Both the position numbers and the translations under genes were made by a program. The notes below the pieces were generated by a model. It saw only the letters and a program-made list of their open reading frames with translations. It ran no database searches and was not told the DNA's origin. A stretch of 64,000 nucleotides of DNA from the NCBI GenBank assembly GCA_963807865.1, contig CAWEDK010000016.1, forward strand, positions 1 to 64,000, in the 5' to 3' direction. This DNA comes from VAZQ01 sp963807865. GTDB lineage: Bacteria; Pseudomonadota; Alphaproteobacteria; Rhizobiales; Xanthobacteraceae. Below are positions 18,867 through 27,826 of the stretch, piece by piece (the first letter of the stretch is position 1; each line of letters starts with the position of its first letter).

Positions 18867-19850
18867 CTACTGCATCTTGATGTTGGCGGCGCGGATCACG
18901 TCACCCCAAAACGGCACTTCGCTCTTGATACGCGCGGAAAACGCCTCGGACGTACTCCCGACCGCGTCGCAGCCGAGCGCCAGCAGCCGTTCTTTCATTT
19001 CCGGCAGAGCCAGCGCCTTGGCGATTTCGCGCTGCAGCAGGGCGATGATGTCTTTCGGGGTGCCGGCGGGCGCCAGGACACCGACCCAGCTGTCGCCCCT
19101 GATGCCCGGGAAGCCCGCTTCGACGATGGTGGGAATCTCCGGCATGGCCGCGGTGCGCGACTCGCTGTTCACCGCCAGCACGCGCAGCTTGCCATCCTTG
19201 AAATGGGGGAGGACCGCGGCCGGCGAATTGAACGTGACCGGCGTGTGCCCGCCCACCACCGACGCCGCCGCCGGACCGCCGCCGTTGAACGGCACCGGCA
19301 CGAGGTCGAGCCCGAGCTTCAGGCGGAACTGCTCGCCGGCGAGGTGCGACTGCGTGCCGGTGCCGGCATGTGAATAGCTGTACTTGCCGGGATTGGCGCG
19401 GATCAGCTCCACCAGTTCCTTGACGCTGTGCGCCGGCACGGACGGGTTGACGCCGACCGCCGTCGTCGACGTGATCGCGAGCGTGATGGGGTCGAAGTCC
19501 TTGTTGGGATCGTACGGGACCTTGTCGAACAGCGTCGGGTTCACCACGAACGAGCTGAACACCACCAGCAGGGTGTAACCGTCGGGCGCCGCCTTGGCGA
19601 CTTGCGCGGTGCCGATGTTGCCGGTCGCGCCCGGCACGTTCTCGACCACGAACTGCTTGCCGAGCTGGTCGCTCAGCTTCTGCGCGATCAAGCGTCCGAC
19701 GATGTCGGTGATCCCGGCCGGCGCATAGGGCAGAACGACCCGCACCGTTCGCGCCGGATAGCTCTGCGCTCGCGCCGGCGCGGCAAGCATCGGAATGGCC
19801 GCCGCGGCGGCCATCGCCTGCATGAATCGACGACGCTCAATGGTCTTCAT
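18867..19850 (-). CDS. Bug/TctC-type tripartite tricarboxylate binding protein
   Basis: A 327-residue periplasmic binding protein, complete. A twin-arginine-like leader (ERRRFMQAMAAAAAIPML) ends at PARAQ. Family signatures are VRVVLPYAPAGITDIVGR, VVENVPGATGNIG, APDGYTLL, FDPITL, VPVPFNGGGPA and PAGTPKDI. Such proteins bind carboxylates for TctA/TctB permeases or act as sensors; neither permease part is present. It precedes the TauD-like dioxygenase on the same strand and probably shares its substrate. Confidence 0.9.
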   Translation of the reverse strand: MKTIERRRFMQAMAAAAAIPMLAAPARAQSYPARTVRVVLPYAPAGITDIVGRLIAQKLSDQLGKQFVVENVPGATGNIGTAQVAKAAPDGYTLLVVFSSFVVNPTLFDKVPYDPNKDFDPITLAITSTTAVGVNPSVPAHSVKELVELIRANPGKYSYSHAGTGTQSHLAGEQFRLKLGLDLVPVPFNGGGPAAASVVGGHTPVTFNSPAAVLPHFKDGKLRVLAVNSESRTAAMPEIPTIVEAGFPGIRGDSWVGVLAPAGTPKDIIALLQREIAKALALPEMKERLLALGCDAVGSTSEAFSARIKSEVPFWGDVIRAANIKMQ

Positions 19851-20030
19851 GAACCCCTCCGGACGCCCGACGCCGCGAGCCTATCTCACCCTGACAGTCG
19901 GCAAAAGGCGTCAAACGCCGCAGCCTCCAGCTGGGACGAACGCGACGCCGGGCGGCACAGGCGCGTCCATCAGGCTGTCACAAACCTCCTGCTCTCTGAC
20001 CCGCGCACGCACAGATCCAGGAGCGCATTT

Positions 20031-20852
20031 ATGCCGACGATCACCACCAAGGATGGCACGCAGATTTACTACAACGACTGGGGCAAGGGTCAGCCCGTCG
20101 TGTTCAGCCACGGCTGGCCGCTATCGGCGGACGCCTTCGAGGACCAGATGTTCTATCTGGCGTCGCGCGGCTACCGCTGCATCGCCCACGACCGTCGCGG
20201 TCATGGCCGCTCGAGCCAGCCATGGCACGGCAACGACCTCGACACCTACGCGGACGACCTCGCCGAACTCGTTGCGAAGCTTGACCTGAAGGACGCCATT
20301 CACGTCGGCCATTCGACCGGCGGCGGCGAAGTCGCGCGCTACATCGGCCGCCACGGCACCGGACGCGTTGCCAAGGCCGTGCTCATCGGCGCGATCCCGC
20401 CGCTGATGCTCAAGACGCCAGCCAACCCGGGCGGCTTGCCGATCGATGTCTTCGACGGGCTCCGGGCCAGCGTGGTGGCCGACCGGTCGCAGTTCTGGAA
20501 GGACTTGAGCCTGCCGTTCTACGGCTACAACCGGCCCGGCGCGAAAATCTCCGAGGGCGTGCGCAATTCATTCTGGCTGCAGGGCATGATGGCGGGCTTC
20601 CCGGCCTCCTACTTCTGCATCAAGGCGTTCTCCGAAACCGACACCACCGAGGACCTCAAGAGGTTCGACGTGCCGACGCTCATCCTGCACGGCGACGACG
20701 ACCAGATCGTCCCGATCGGCGCCGCCGCCATGCTGTCGTCGAAAATCGTCAAGGGCGCGCAGCTCAAAGTCTACAAGGGCGCACCGCACGGCATGTGCAC
20801 CACGCTGAAGGACGAAGTCAGTGCCGATCTGCTGGCGTTCATCAAGGGTTAA
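20031..20852 (+). CDS. alpha/beta hydrolase, non-haem chloroperoxidase/arylesterase type
   Basis: A 273-residue cofactor-free haloperoxidase-like hydrolase (MPTITTKDGTQIYYNDWG start). The oxyanion loop is SHGWPLS near 27-33, the nucleophile Ser is in GHSTGGG near 97, the acid in HGDDDQIVP near 226 and the His in GAPHGM near 255. These enzymes are esterases, often with perhydrolase side activity; the physiological ester is unknown. The start at 20031 has AGGAG 7 bp upstream; longer in-frame extensions antisense to the Bug gene are spurious. Its TAA overlaps an ATG of the next hydrolase. Confidence 0.9.
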   Translation: MPTITTKDGTQIYYNDWGKGQPVVFSHGWPLSADAFEDQMFYLASRGYRCIAHDRRGHGRSSQPWHGNDLDTYADDLAELVAKLDLKDAIHVGHSTGGGEVARYIGRHGTGRVAKAVLIGAIPPLMLKTPANPGGLPIDVFDGLRASVVADRSQFWKDLSLPFYGYNRPGAKISEGVRNSFWLQGMMAGFPASYFCIKAFSETDTTEDLKRFDVPTLILHGDDDQIVPIGAAAMLSSKIVKGAQLKVYKGAPHGMCTTLKDEVSADLLAFIKG

Positions 20853-20863
20853 TGGGAGCGATG

Positions 20864-21736
20864 ATGGCCATATCCCGTGCCAGGAAGAAGGCGCCAAAGA
20901 AACCAGCGATCCAAAGCCGCTTCGCGCGCGTCAACGGAACGAGACTGCATTACCTGACCGCCGGCGAAGGCGAACCGATCGTCCTGCTGCACGGCTACGC
21001 GCAGAACAGCCATATGTGGCGGCCGTTGATCGCAGAACTGGCGCGGACACACACTGTGATTGCGCCCGACCTGCGCGGCTTTGGGCAGTCCGCCAAGCCG
21101 CCACAGGGCTACGACAAGAAGACCATGGCCCAGGACATCCATGCGCTCGCCGCTTCGCTCGGCTACGAGCGTGTGCGGCTCGCCGGCCATGACATCGGGC
21201 TGATGGTCGCCTATGCCTACGCGGCGCAGTTTCCGGCCGAGGTCGATCGCATCGCGCTGATGGATGCCTTCCTGCCCGGCGTCGGCGACTGGACCAAGGT
21301 CTGGCTGCTGCGCGACCTCTGGCACTTTCATTTCTATGGCGAGACTCCGCTCAAGTTGGTCACAGGCCGTGAGCGTATTTATTTCGAGCATTTCTGGAAC
21401 GACTTCGCCGCCGATCGGAAAAAGTCAGTATCCGAGAGCGACCGGCGCTTTTATGCAAAGTCCTACGGCCAGCCTGGCGCGATGCGGGCCGGCTTTGAAG
21501 TATTCAGGGCTTTCAAGCAGGACGCCGCGGATTTTCAAGAGCTGTCCCGGACCAGGCTGGCCATGCCCATGCTGGTGCTGACCGGCGAGAAGGCGTCGGG
21601 TGAATTCCTCATTCAGCAGGGGCGGCTGGTAGCTGACGATGTCGAAGGTATCGTCATCAAGGGCTCTGGTCATTGGCTGGTGGATGAAGCACCGGCTCAA
21701 GTCATTCCGAAGCTCTTGGCGTTTCTGACGCGCTGA
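20864..21736 (+). CDS. alpha/beta hydrolase, epoxide-hydrolase/haloalkane-dehalogenase-like
   Basis: A 290-residue hydrolase with the HGYAQNS oxyanion loop, an Asp nucleophile in LAGHDIGLM (rather than Ser) and a catalytic His in GSGHWLVDEAP. The Asp nucleophile points to epoxide hydrolase, haloalkane or fluoroacetate dehalogenase chemistry. Alternative starts are ATG 20852 and 20861; GGGAG at 20854-20858 best serves 20864 (MAISRARKK). The coding start overlaps or abuts the upstream hydrolase, so the two are translationally coupled. Substrate cannot be deduced. Confidence 0.88.
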   Translation: MAISRARKKAPKKPAIQSRFARVNGTRLHYLTAGEGEPIVLLHGYAQNSHMWRPLIAELARTHTVIAPDLRGFGQSAKPPQGYDKKTMAQDIHALAASLGYERVRLAGHDIGLMVAYAYAAQFPAEVDRIALMDAFLPGVGDWTKVWLLRDLWHFHFYGETPLKLVTGRERIYFEHFWNDFAADRKKSVSESDRRFYAKSYGQPGAMRAGFEVFRAFKQDAADFQELSRTRLAMPMLVLTGEKASGEFLIQQGRLVADDVEGIVIKGSGHWLVDEAPAQVIPKLLAFLTR

Positions 21737-21813
21737 GTTCATGGGCAGGACTGCCGACGTCGACGCCGGGCGGCATCCGGCATTGTCGCGATGGTGCAGC
21801 GCACGCTCAAAGC

Positions 21814-21858
21814 CTGGAAATACTCCAGTCTGGAAATACTTGTGTAACCATGTATAAT
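21814..21858 (+). promoter_or_regulatory. direct repeat and candidate sigma-70 -10 box
   Basis: An 11-bp direct repeat CTGGAAATACT occurs at 21814-21824 and 21830-21840 (period 16), followed by TATAAT at 21853-21858. The second repeat copy occupies the -35 position. This suggests a promoter with an activator or repressor site for the binding-protein/GGDEF-EAL operon that follows. It is a pattern call only. Confidence 0.45.
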
Positions 21859-21922
21859 GACCCCGCCTTTATCTTTAACTGCTCCAATGTATTGGATGCG
21901 GTTTCAGATGTGGAGCAGGACA

Positions 21923-22750
21923 ATGCTCGGATTTCGGAGCAGCATCCCTGCAGCCTGCGCGGTCGTAGGATCTATTTTTTTTAGTCAAATCGCCGCGGGC
22001 ACCGCGGGCGAGACGCTGCGCATCGGAGGAACCGGCGCTGCGAACGAGATGATCAAGCGCGTCGGTGCGCTATTTACGGCTGAAACCGGTATTGTCGTAC
22101 AGTTGGTCCCGAGCCTGGGGACCAGCGGCGCCAACAGGGCACTGGCGGACGGCGTTATTGATGTCTCGATTTCGGGCCGCCCGCTGTCCCCGGCGGAAAC
22201 CGCCAAAGGCCTGACAGCCGTTGCCGAATTGCGCACCCCCTTTGGGATGGCGACCTCCCACCCCAATCCCAATGGATTCAAAAGCAGCGAGATCGCGCGG
22301 CTGTATCAGTCCGACCATCCAACCTGGGCCGACGGCACGCCGCTGCGAATTATTCTGCGTCCAACGACCGAAAGCGACACGTGGCTGCTCGGCCAGTTGT
22401 TTCCGGGCATGAGCGAGGCCATCGCCAAAAACCGGAAGCGCGCGGACCTGTCGGTGGCGGCGACCGATCAGGACAATGCCGACATGGCAGAGAAAGCTCC
22501 GGGATCCTTGGTCGGCGCGTCCCTGATGCAAATTCAAACGGAGAGACGCAATCTGCGATTTGTCCCCATCGACGGGGTTGCTGCGTCATTGGAAAACTAC
22601 AAGAGCGGCGCGTACCCGTTCGGCAAGACACTGTATTTCGTGCTTGGCGCCAAGAAGAGTCCCGCCGGTGAGCGCTTTCTGACGTTTCTGCGCTCGCCGA
22701 AAGGCATCGCCGCATTGCACGAGGCTGGCGCGCTGCTGAAAACCGAATGA
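21923..22750 (+). CDS. PstS-like periplasmic binding protein
   Basis: A 275-residue exported type-2 binding protein (PBP_like_2) similar to phosphate-binding PstS. The signal peptide is hydrophobic and ends near AAGTAGE; the ligand-loop regions are RIGGTGAANEMIKRVG, PSLGTSGANRALADGVIDVSISGRPL and TTESDTWLL. It starts at 21923, which has GGAGCAGGA 5-13 bp upstream; an ATG at 21857 falls inside the candidate -10 box. No PstCAB permease follows. Instead its TGA overlaps the ATG of a membrane GGDEF-EAL protein (ATGA at 22747-22750), implying that it senses an anion for c-di-GMP signalling rather than transport. That coupling is inferred. Confidence 0.85.
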   Translation: MLGFRSSIPAACAVVGSIFFSQIAAGTAGETLRIGGTGAANEMIKRVGALFTAETGIVVQLVPSLGTSGANRALADGVIDVSISGRPLSPAETAKGLTAVAELRTPFGMATSHPNPNGFKSSEIARLYQSDHPTWADGTPLRIILRPTTESDTWLLGQLFPGMSEAIAKNRKRADLSVAATDQDNADMAEKAPGSLVGASLMQIQTERRNLRFVPIDGVAASLENYKSGAYPFGKTLYFVLGAKKSPAGERFLTFLRSPKGIAALHEAGALLKTE

Positions 22751-24974
22751 AAGCCGTCAGAATAACGCAGACCTCTCTGCGGACATTTGTCACCGCCATC
22801 GGCCTGTTCTTGGCAATCGTCACCGCCGTTTCAATTCCCGCCGGCTATCTGTTCGTCGAATATTCGGCGGCTGCAAACAATCTCTCACTTAAAGCGGAAC
22901 TGAAGGCCAACCGGCTGGCCAAAGTATATCTACATCCATAGTGAGCTGTGGCAATACCAGGCGGTGCGCCTCTCTGAAGTGATTGAAGTTCCGGAAGCCC
23001 AGGCGGTCGGCGACCAGCAGCGTATTCTCGATGCCGCGGGCATGCTTGTCCTCGAGGCCGGCGCAATGCCGGCTGCTCCGACGATGATGCAAGCGGCGCC
23101 GATTATCGTCCGTGGCCAGAACATGGGCCGCGTCGAAGTCGTAGCCAGCGCCCGGCCATTGTGGATCAACACGGGTATCGTCGCTGCCCTGAGCTGTCTC
23201 CTTGGCTTCGGAATGTATTTTGTCATCCGCGTCGTTCCATTGCGGGTTCTCAATCGAGCGCTGGACGCGCTGGCGCGCACGCAGCGCAACCTCCAGGACC
23301 AGAATTCCCGGTTTGACGCGGCTCTCAACAACATGTCGCAGGGCCTCATCATGTTTGACGCGGCCGAGCGGATCGTCGTTTGCAACAATCGATACATCGA
23401 GATGTACGGCCTCTCGCGTGACATCGTGAAGCCCGGCTGCACTCTGCGGGACCTCCTTGCACACCGCGCCGCGCTCGACCACAAGCTCCGCGATCCCGAA
23501 GAATATCGGGCCGAACTGTTGGCGAAGCTCAGTTTGGGCAAGACAGTCGAGGGCATCGTGGAGACGGCGGACGGACGGACCGTCGCACTCACGAATCGAC
23601 CCATGCCGAATGGCGGATGGGTGGTGACCCACGAAGACATCTCGGAGCGTCGAAGGGCGGAAGCAAAAATTGCTCATATGTCGCTGCATGACGCGCTCAC
23701 CAACCTGCCCAATCGGACGTTCTTCCGGGAGCAATTGGAGAACCGGCTTGCGCACCTGCCGCGGGGTCAGGAGTTCGCGGTAATGTGTCGTCGATATCGA
23801 TCGCTTCAAGATCGTCAACGACACGCTTGGGCACGTTTTCGGCGACATGCTGCTACGGCACGTGGCCGAGCGAATGACCGGATGTCTGCGAGAGGGCGAT
23901 ATCCTTGCTCGACTGGGCGGCGATGAGTTCGCGATCCTTCAGGGAGGCATCAAGCAGCCGAGCGATGTGATCGCACTCGCAACCCGCATCTTCGAGGTCA
24001 TCGAAGCTCCGTTCGATCTGGAGGGTCATCAAGTCGTGATCGGTGTCAGCATTGGCATCGCCATCGCACCAACCGATGCGGCAGAGGCCGACCAACTCTT
24101 GATGAATGCCGACTTGGCCTTGCACCGCGCCAAGGCGGACGGCCGCGGCACCTACCGTTTCTTCGAGCCGGAGATGGATGCGCTCATGCAGGCGCGCCGC
24201 CTATTGGAGGTCGACCTGCGCAAGGCATTGGTCAACGGCGAGTTCGAGGTTTACTACCAACCGATCGTCGACCTGAAGAAGCAGGATATCACCGGCGTTG
24301 AGGCGCTCGTTCGCTGGAACCGCCCCGGGCACGGGCTGGTCGCGCCGTTGGAGTTCATCCCTCTGGCGGAAGAAACCGGATTGATCGTACCGATCGGCGA
24401 ATGGGTGCTTCGCCAAGCGTGCAACGAAGTGGTGAAATGGCCGGGCCAGATCTCGCTGGCGGTCAACCTTTCGCCCGCGCAGTTCAAGATGCGCACTCTC
24501 TGGCAGACCGTGACCGATGCATTGGCGCAATCCGGCATGCCGGCGCAACGGCTGGAACTGGAAATCACCGAAACGGTGCTGCTGGTGGAAAATGACGCTA
24601 CGCTGGAGACGCTCCATCAACTGCGCAATTTTGGCGTGCGGATCTCGTTGGACGATTTCGGCACCGGCTATTCTTCGCTGAGTTATCTTCGCAGCTTCCC
24701 GTTCGACAAGATCAAGATCGACCGCTCGTTCGTTCACAATCTTGCTGCCAATCCGGACTCCCAGGCGATCGTTCGTGCTGTCGCGGAACTTGGCCGCAGC
24801 CTCGGAATGACGACGACCGGAGAAGGCGTCGAGACCCAGGAAGAATGCGACTATCTGCGGCGTCAGGGCTGCACCGAGGGGCAGGGATATTTTTTCGGCG
24901 TGCCCAAGCCAGCCCATGAAACCCTTGAGCTGCTGTCTCACAAGGAAGCGGCCAAAAGAGCCATAGCGTCTTAG
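22747..24974 (+). pseudogene. membrane PAS-GGDEF-EAL cyclic-di-GMP protein, two frame breaks
   Basis: A bifunctional signalling protein of about 740 residues. A first helix (FVTAIGLFLAIVTAVSIP) and a second (GIVAALSCLLGFGMYFVI, about 23173-23228) flank a periplasmic region. Then come a PAS domain (SRFDAALNNMSQGLIMFDA), a diguanylate cyclase domain with intact RLGGDEFAI (GGDEF at 23916-23930) and an EAL phosphodiesterase domain with EAL at 24300-24308 and the metal motifs EITETVL, DDFGTGYSSL and KIKIDRSF. One extra G near 22924 and one extra C near 23789 break the frame; removing each restores the protein. All catalytic motifs are present, so the breaks look artefactual. Confidence 0.85.
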
Positions 24975-25142
24975 AGCCGTCGCGTCCTGATGGTTCCGCG
25001 CATCGCGGTCGAGCGAATTGCCGTCCGGCCGGGATTTTCATCCGACCACAGCGTTAGCCGACTGAACTTATTGGATACCTCTGCGCCAAGGCGCAGCAAG
25101 GCCGGCCTTGACATGCGACTTTTTTATGCACAAACTTCAATT

Positions 25143-25844
25143 ATGGGCACAAAACTTGGTCTAGGAGCGAAAGCTGACGACCTGAGCGAGATCGGCCCGC
25201 CGCTTTCCGAACGCGCCTATCGCGAGCTACGAAACGACATTCTTTGTGGGAAAATTGAGCCCGGCGAAAAGTTGAAGATCGAAGAACTTCAGCGCAGGTA
25301 TCGGTATTCGAGCTCTCCATTGCGCGAGGCCCTAAGCCGTCTCGTCGCCGAACAGATTGTCATCGCCGATGAGCGCAGAGGCTTCCGAGCGGCGCGAGTT
25401 TCGCTTGCTGACCTTCACGACATTACGAGGTTCCGGATTGCACTCGAGACAAGCGCGTTCAGGGAATCAATCGTTCACGGTACGGACGAATGGGAAGCTG
25501 GGATTATCAGCGCCTTGCACCGGTTTGAGGCGATTGGAAACGCTCTGCCGCGGGAAAGCAGGTCTCTCGACGATGTCTGGATCGAGCGTCACAAGAACTT
25601 TCATATCGCTTTAATCGCAGCCTGCGGATCAAGCCGGATGTTGGCCGCTTGTTCGGCAATGTTCGACCACTCGCAACGCTATCGGAACCTTTGGGCGAGG
25701 CGGCGTTCTGCGCCACGTAATGCGGGGGCCGAGCATCGTCGGCTGTTGGACGCCGCATTGCGGCGTGACACGACGACCGGGATGGCGATCCTGTCAGAAC
25801 ACATCCAGAAAACTGCGGATCAGGTCTCCAGGTTCCTCAGCTGA
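25143..25844 (+). CDS. GntR/FCD-family transcriptional regulator
   Basis: A 233-residue one-component regulator. The winged helix spans about 23-85 (LSERAYRELRNDILCGKIEPGEKL, SSSPLREALSRLVAEQIV), followed by an FCD ligand-binding domain with the metal-type residues in ITRFRIALE, HKNFHIALIAACGS and AEHRRLLDAAL. I use ATG 25143; 25113 is an alternative that adds ten residues. The DNA just before is unusually AT-rich for this region, with ATGCACAAA/ATGGGCACAAA half-repeats that could be an autoregulatory site. It is co-directional with the VOC genes and binding proteins to 30 kb, its likely targets. Confidence 0.85.
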   Translation: MGTKLGLGAKADDLSEIGPPLSERAYRELRNDILCGKIEPGEKLKIEELQRRYRYSSSPLREALSRLVAEQIVIADERRGFRAARVSLADLHDITRFRIALETSAFRESIVHGTDEWEAGIISALHRFEAIGNALPRESRSLDDVWIERHKNFHIALIAACGSSRMLAACSAMFDHSQRYRNLWARRRSAPRNAGAEHRRLLDAALRRDTTTGMAILSEHIQKTADQVSRFLS

Positions 25845-25914
25845 CGAATGTTTGGGGCTGGAGCGTCTGCACAATGGGCGGACGGCGAGGGTGAGGTTGG
25901 ACGCGGGAAGACAG

Positions 25915-26802
25915 ATGATCAAGGTCAGGCGGTTGGGTCACGCGACGTTAGCCACACCCGACATCGAGCGGCAGGTCGAATATTGGACCGGAGTGATGGG
26001 CCTGCAGGTGGTCGACCGGGGCAAGAACCGCGTCTTCTTGGCAACCAAACTCGGGGAGGAGGCGATCGCGCTTGAGGGAGGAGCCGAATCCGCCCTGAAC
26101 CGCGTCTCGTTTCAGGTAGAGATGGGCAGTCTTGGCGAATTGGCAGCCGCCCTGCACACAATGGGCGTAGCCTGCGAACGCCGGACCGATATCAGTCCCG
26201 CGATATCGGAAGCCCTCGTCTTTCGCGACCCGAAAGACACGCTGATCGAAATCTTTGCAAGCACGCGCTTCCACGCGAAGGACCGGTCCGATGCCGGTAT
26301 CGGCACCCTGAAGCTTGGGCACGTGGCCTACCGTGTGAAGGACGTGGCAAAAGTCGTCGACTTCTATACCGACGTGCTTGGATTTCGGACTTCCGATTGG
26401 ATCGGCGATCACTTTGCGTTCCTGCGCTGTGGTGTGGATCATCACACCGTGAATTTCGTCCAATACAAATCCCCGCGGCTTCACCATATCGCGTTTGAAG
26501 TGAAGGACTGGGCTGAGCTTCAGCGTGGCTGCGAGATCTTGCAGAAGAACCGGATCGAGTTGGTTTGGGGACCATTGCGGCATATCGTCGGGCACAACGT
26601 GGCCGCCTACCACCGCAATGCCGACGGCGTTCGCGTCGAAATCTTTTGCGAAATGGACATGATGAAAGACGAGACGCTTGGCTATTGGGAACCGCGGCCA
26701 TGGCACGAGGAACTGCCGCTGCGCCCGAAAAAATGGCCGAAGGACACGCCTCGAAGTGCGTGGGGATTCGGATCCGTTGGGACCTTTCCCGGCTATCCCT
26801 AA
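25915..26802 (+). CDS. two-domain VOC protein, extradiol-dioxygenase-like
   Basis: A 295-residue protein with two vicinal-oxygen-chelate modules, as in catechol 2,3-dioxygenases. Module 1 starts RLGHATLATPDIERQVEYW; module 2 starts at about residue 131 (LKLGHVAYRVKDVAKVVDFY). A plausible iron triad lies in module 2: His in LGHVAY, His in LHHIAFEVKD and Glu in RVEIFCEMD. The C-terminus has a distinctive YWEPRPWHEELPLRPKKW. GGGAAG precedes ATG 25915. It is likely a ring- or enediol-cleaving dioxygenase, or a related isomerase. It lies 70 bp after the GntR gene and has a tandem paralogue downstream. Confidence 0.82.
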   Translation: MIKVRRLGHATLATPDIERQVEYWTGVMGLQVVDRGKNRVFLATKLGEEAIALEGGAESALNRVSFQVEMGSLGELAAALHTMGVACERRTDISPAISEALVFRDPKDTLIEIFASTRFHAKDRSDAGIGTLKLGHVAYRVKDVAKVVDFYTDVLGFRTSDWIGDHFAFLRCGVDHHTVNFVQYKSPRLHHIAFEVKDWAELQRGCEILQKNRIELVWGPLRHIVGHNVAAYHRNADGVRVEIFCEMDMMKDETLGYWEPRPWHEELPLRPKKWPKDTPRSAWGFGSVGTFPGYP

Positions 26803-26881
26803 CTGAACGATCGCCCGATTCAATGTTGGGCGCATCCCAAAGGGTCTAAACGTTGGCAAAACCGTCTCTGGAGATTTGGCA

Positions 26882-27823
26882 ATGGTTCCGGTGCAACGCC
26901 TAGGGCACGTGACGATCGAAACGCAAGACATCGAGCGGGCTCTTGAGTACTACGAACAGGTTACGGGTCTGGTTGCGACCGCGCACAATTCAAAGACGGT
27001 GCATCTGGCTTCGAAGCTTGGCCTGCTGGCCATCACGCTCGTGAAGTCCGATCGCTCTGATTGCACCAAGCAATCGTTCGAGATTGCTCGGGATATCAGA
27101 TTTCGCGCAAATCGCAAAAATCCTCGCGAATGACGGCATCAAGAGCGAGCTGCGAAGCGATCCGTTCCCGGTACGCCGAGGGCGCTGTCCTTCGTTGACC
27201 CCAAGGGAACTACAATTGAACTTTTCAGCGAATGGAGTCCTGTCGCAAGTCGTCGAGAAGTCGCCGGGATCGGTCCGTTGAAGATCGGGCATGTCGCATT
27301 CTTTGTGCCCGACATTCAAAAAATTGTCGATTTCTACCAGAGCGTTCTGGGCTTCCGCGTGTCGGATTGGATTGGTGATTTCTTCGTGTTCATGCGCTGC
27401 AATTCCGACCATCACTCGGTGAATTTTTTTCGCGGAGATCAAGCGCACATTCATCATATGGCCTTTGAGTTGAAGGACTTCGCGCATATTCAACAGAGCT
27501 GCGAGACGCTTGCAACGCACCGCATTCCCTTGACGTGGGGTCCGATGCGCCATGGGCCGGGCCACAACATCGCCACCTACCATCGCAATCCCGACGATCA
27601 TGTCATCGAGCACTATTGCGAGCTCGATCAAATGAAGACCGAGGCACTCGGGTTCTTCGAGCCGCGTCCATGGCACACGGATCTCCCGCAGCGCCCAAAG
27701 GTATGGCAACCCGGCACATGGGTTTCCGGATGGGGACTTCCCCCGACTCCGGATCACGTACGCGCCCCAAAACAGAACTCGGAGGTGTCGCAGCGCGCGC
27801 GCGTCGCCGGCACCCGGGGTTGA
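26882..27823 (+). pseudogene. second two-domain VOC protein, frame-broken
   Basis: A paralogue of the preceding gene: MVPVQRLGHVTIETQDIERALEYY, then the second module LKIGHVAFFVPDIQKIVDFY at about 27278 with IHHMAFELKDF and VIEHYCELDQ, and the shared tail FFEPRPWHTDLPQRPKVW. An extra A near 27098 moves the frame (FAQIAKILANDGIKSEL reads on), and a missing base in the G-run near 27171 moves it back (PRALSFVDPKGTTIELFSEWSP). The two breaks therefore compensate. GGAG lies about 8 bp before the ATG. The last 30 residues after the GWGLPP block are not conserved with the paralogue. Confidence 0.75.
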
Positions 27824-27826
27824 AGC

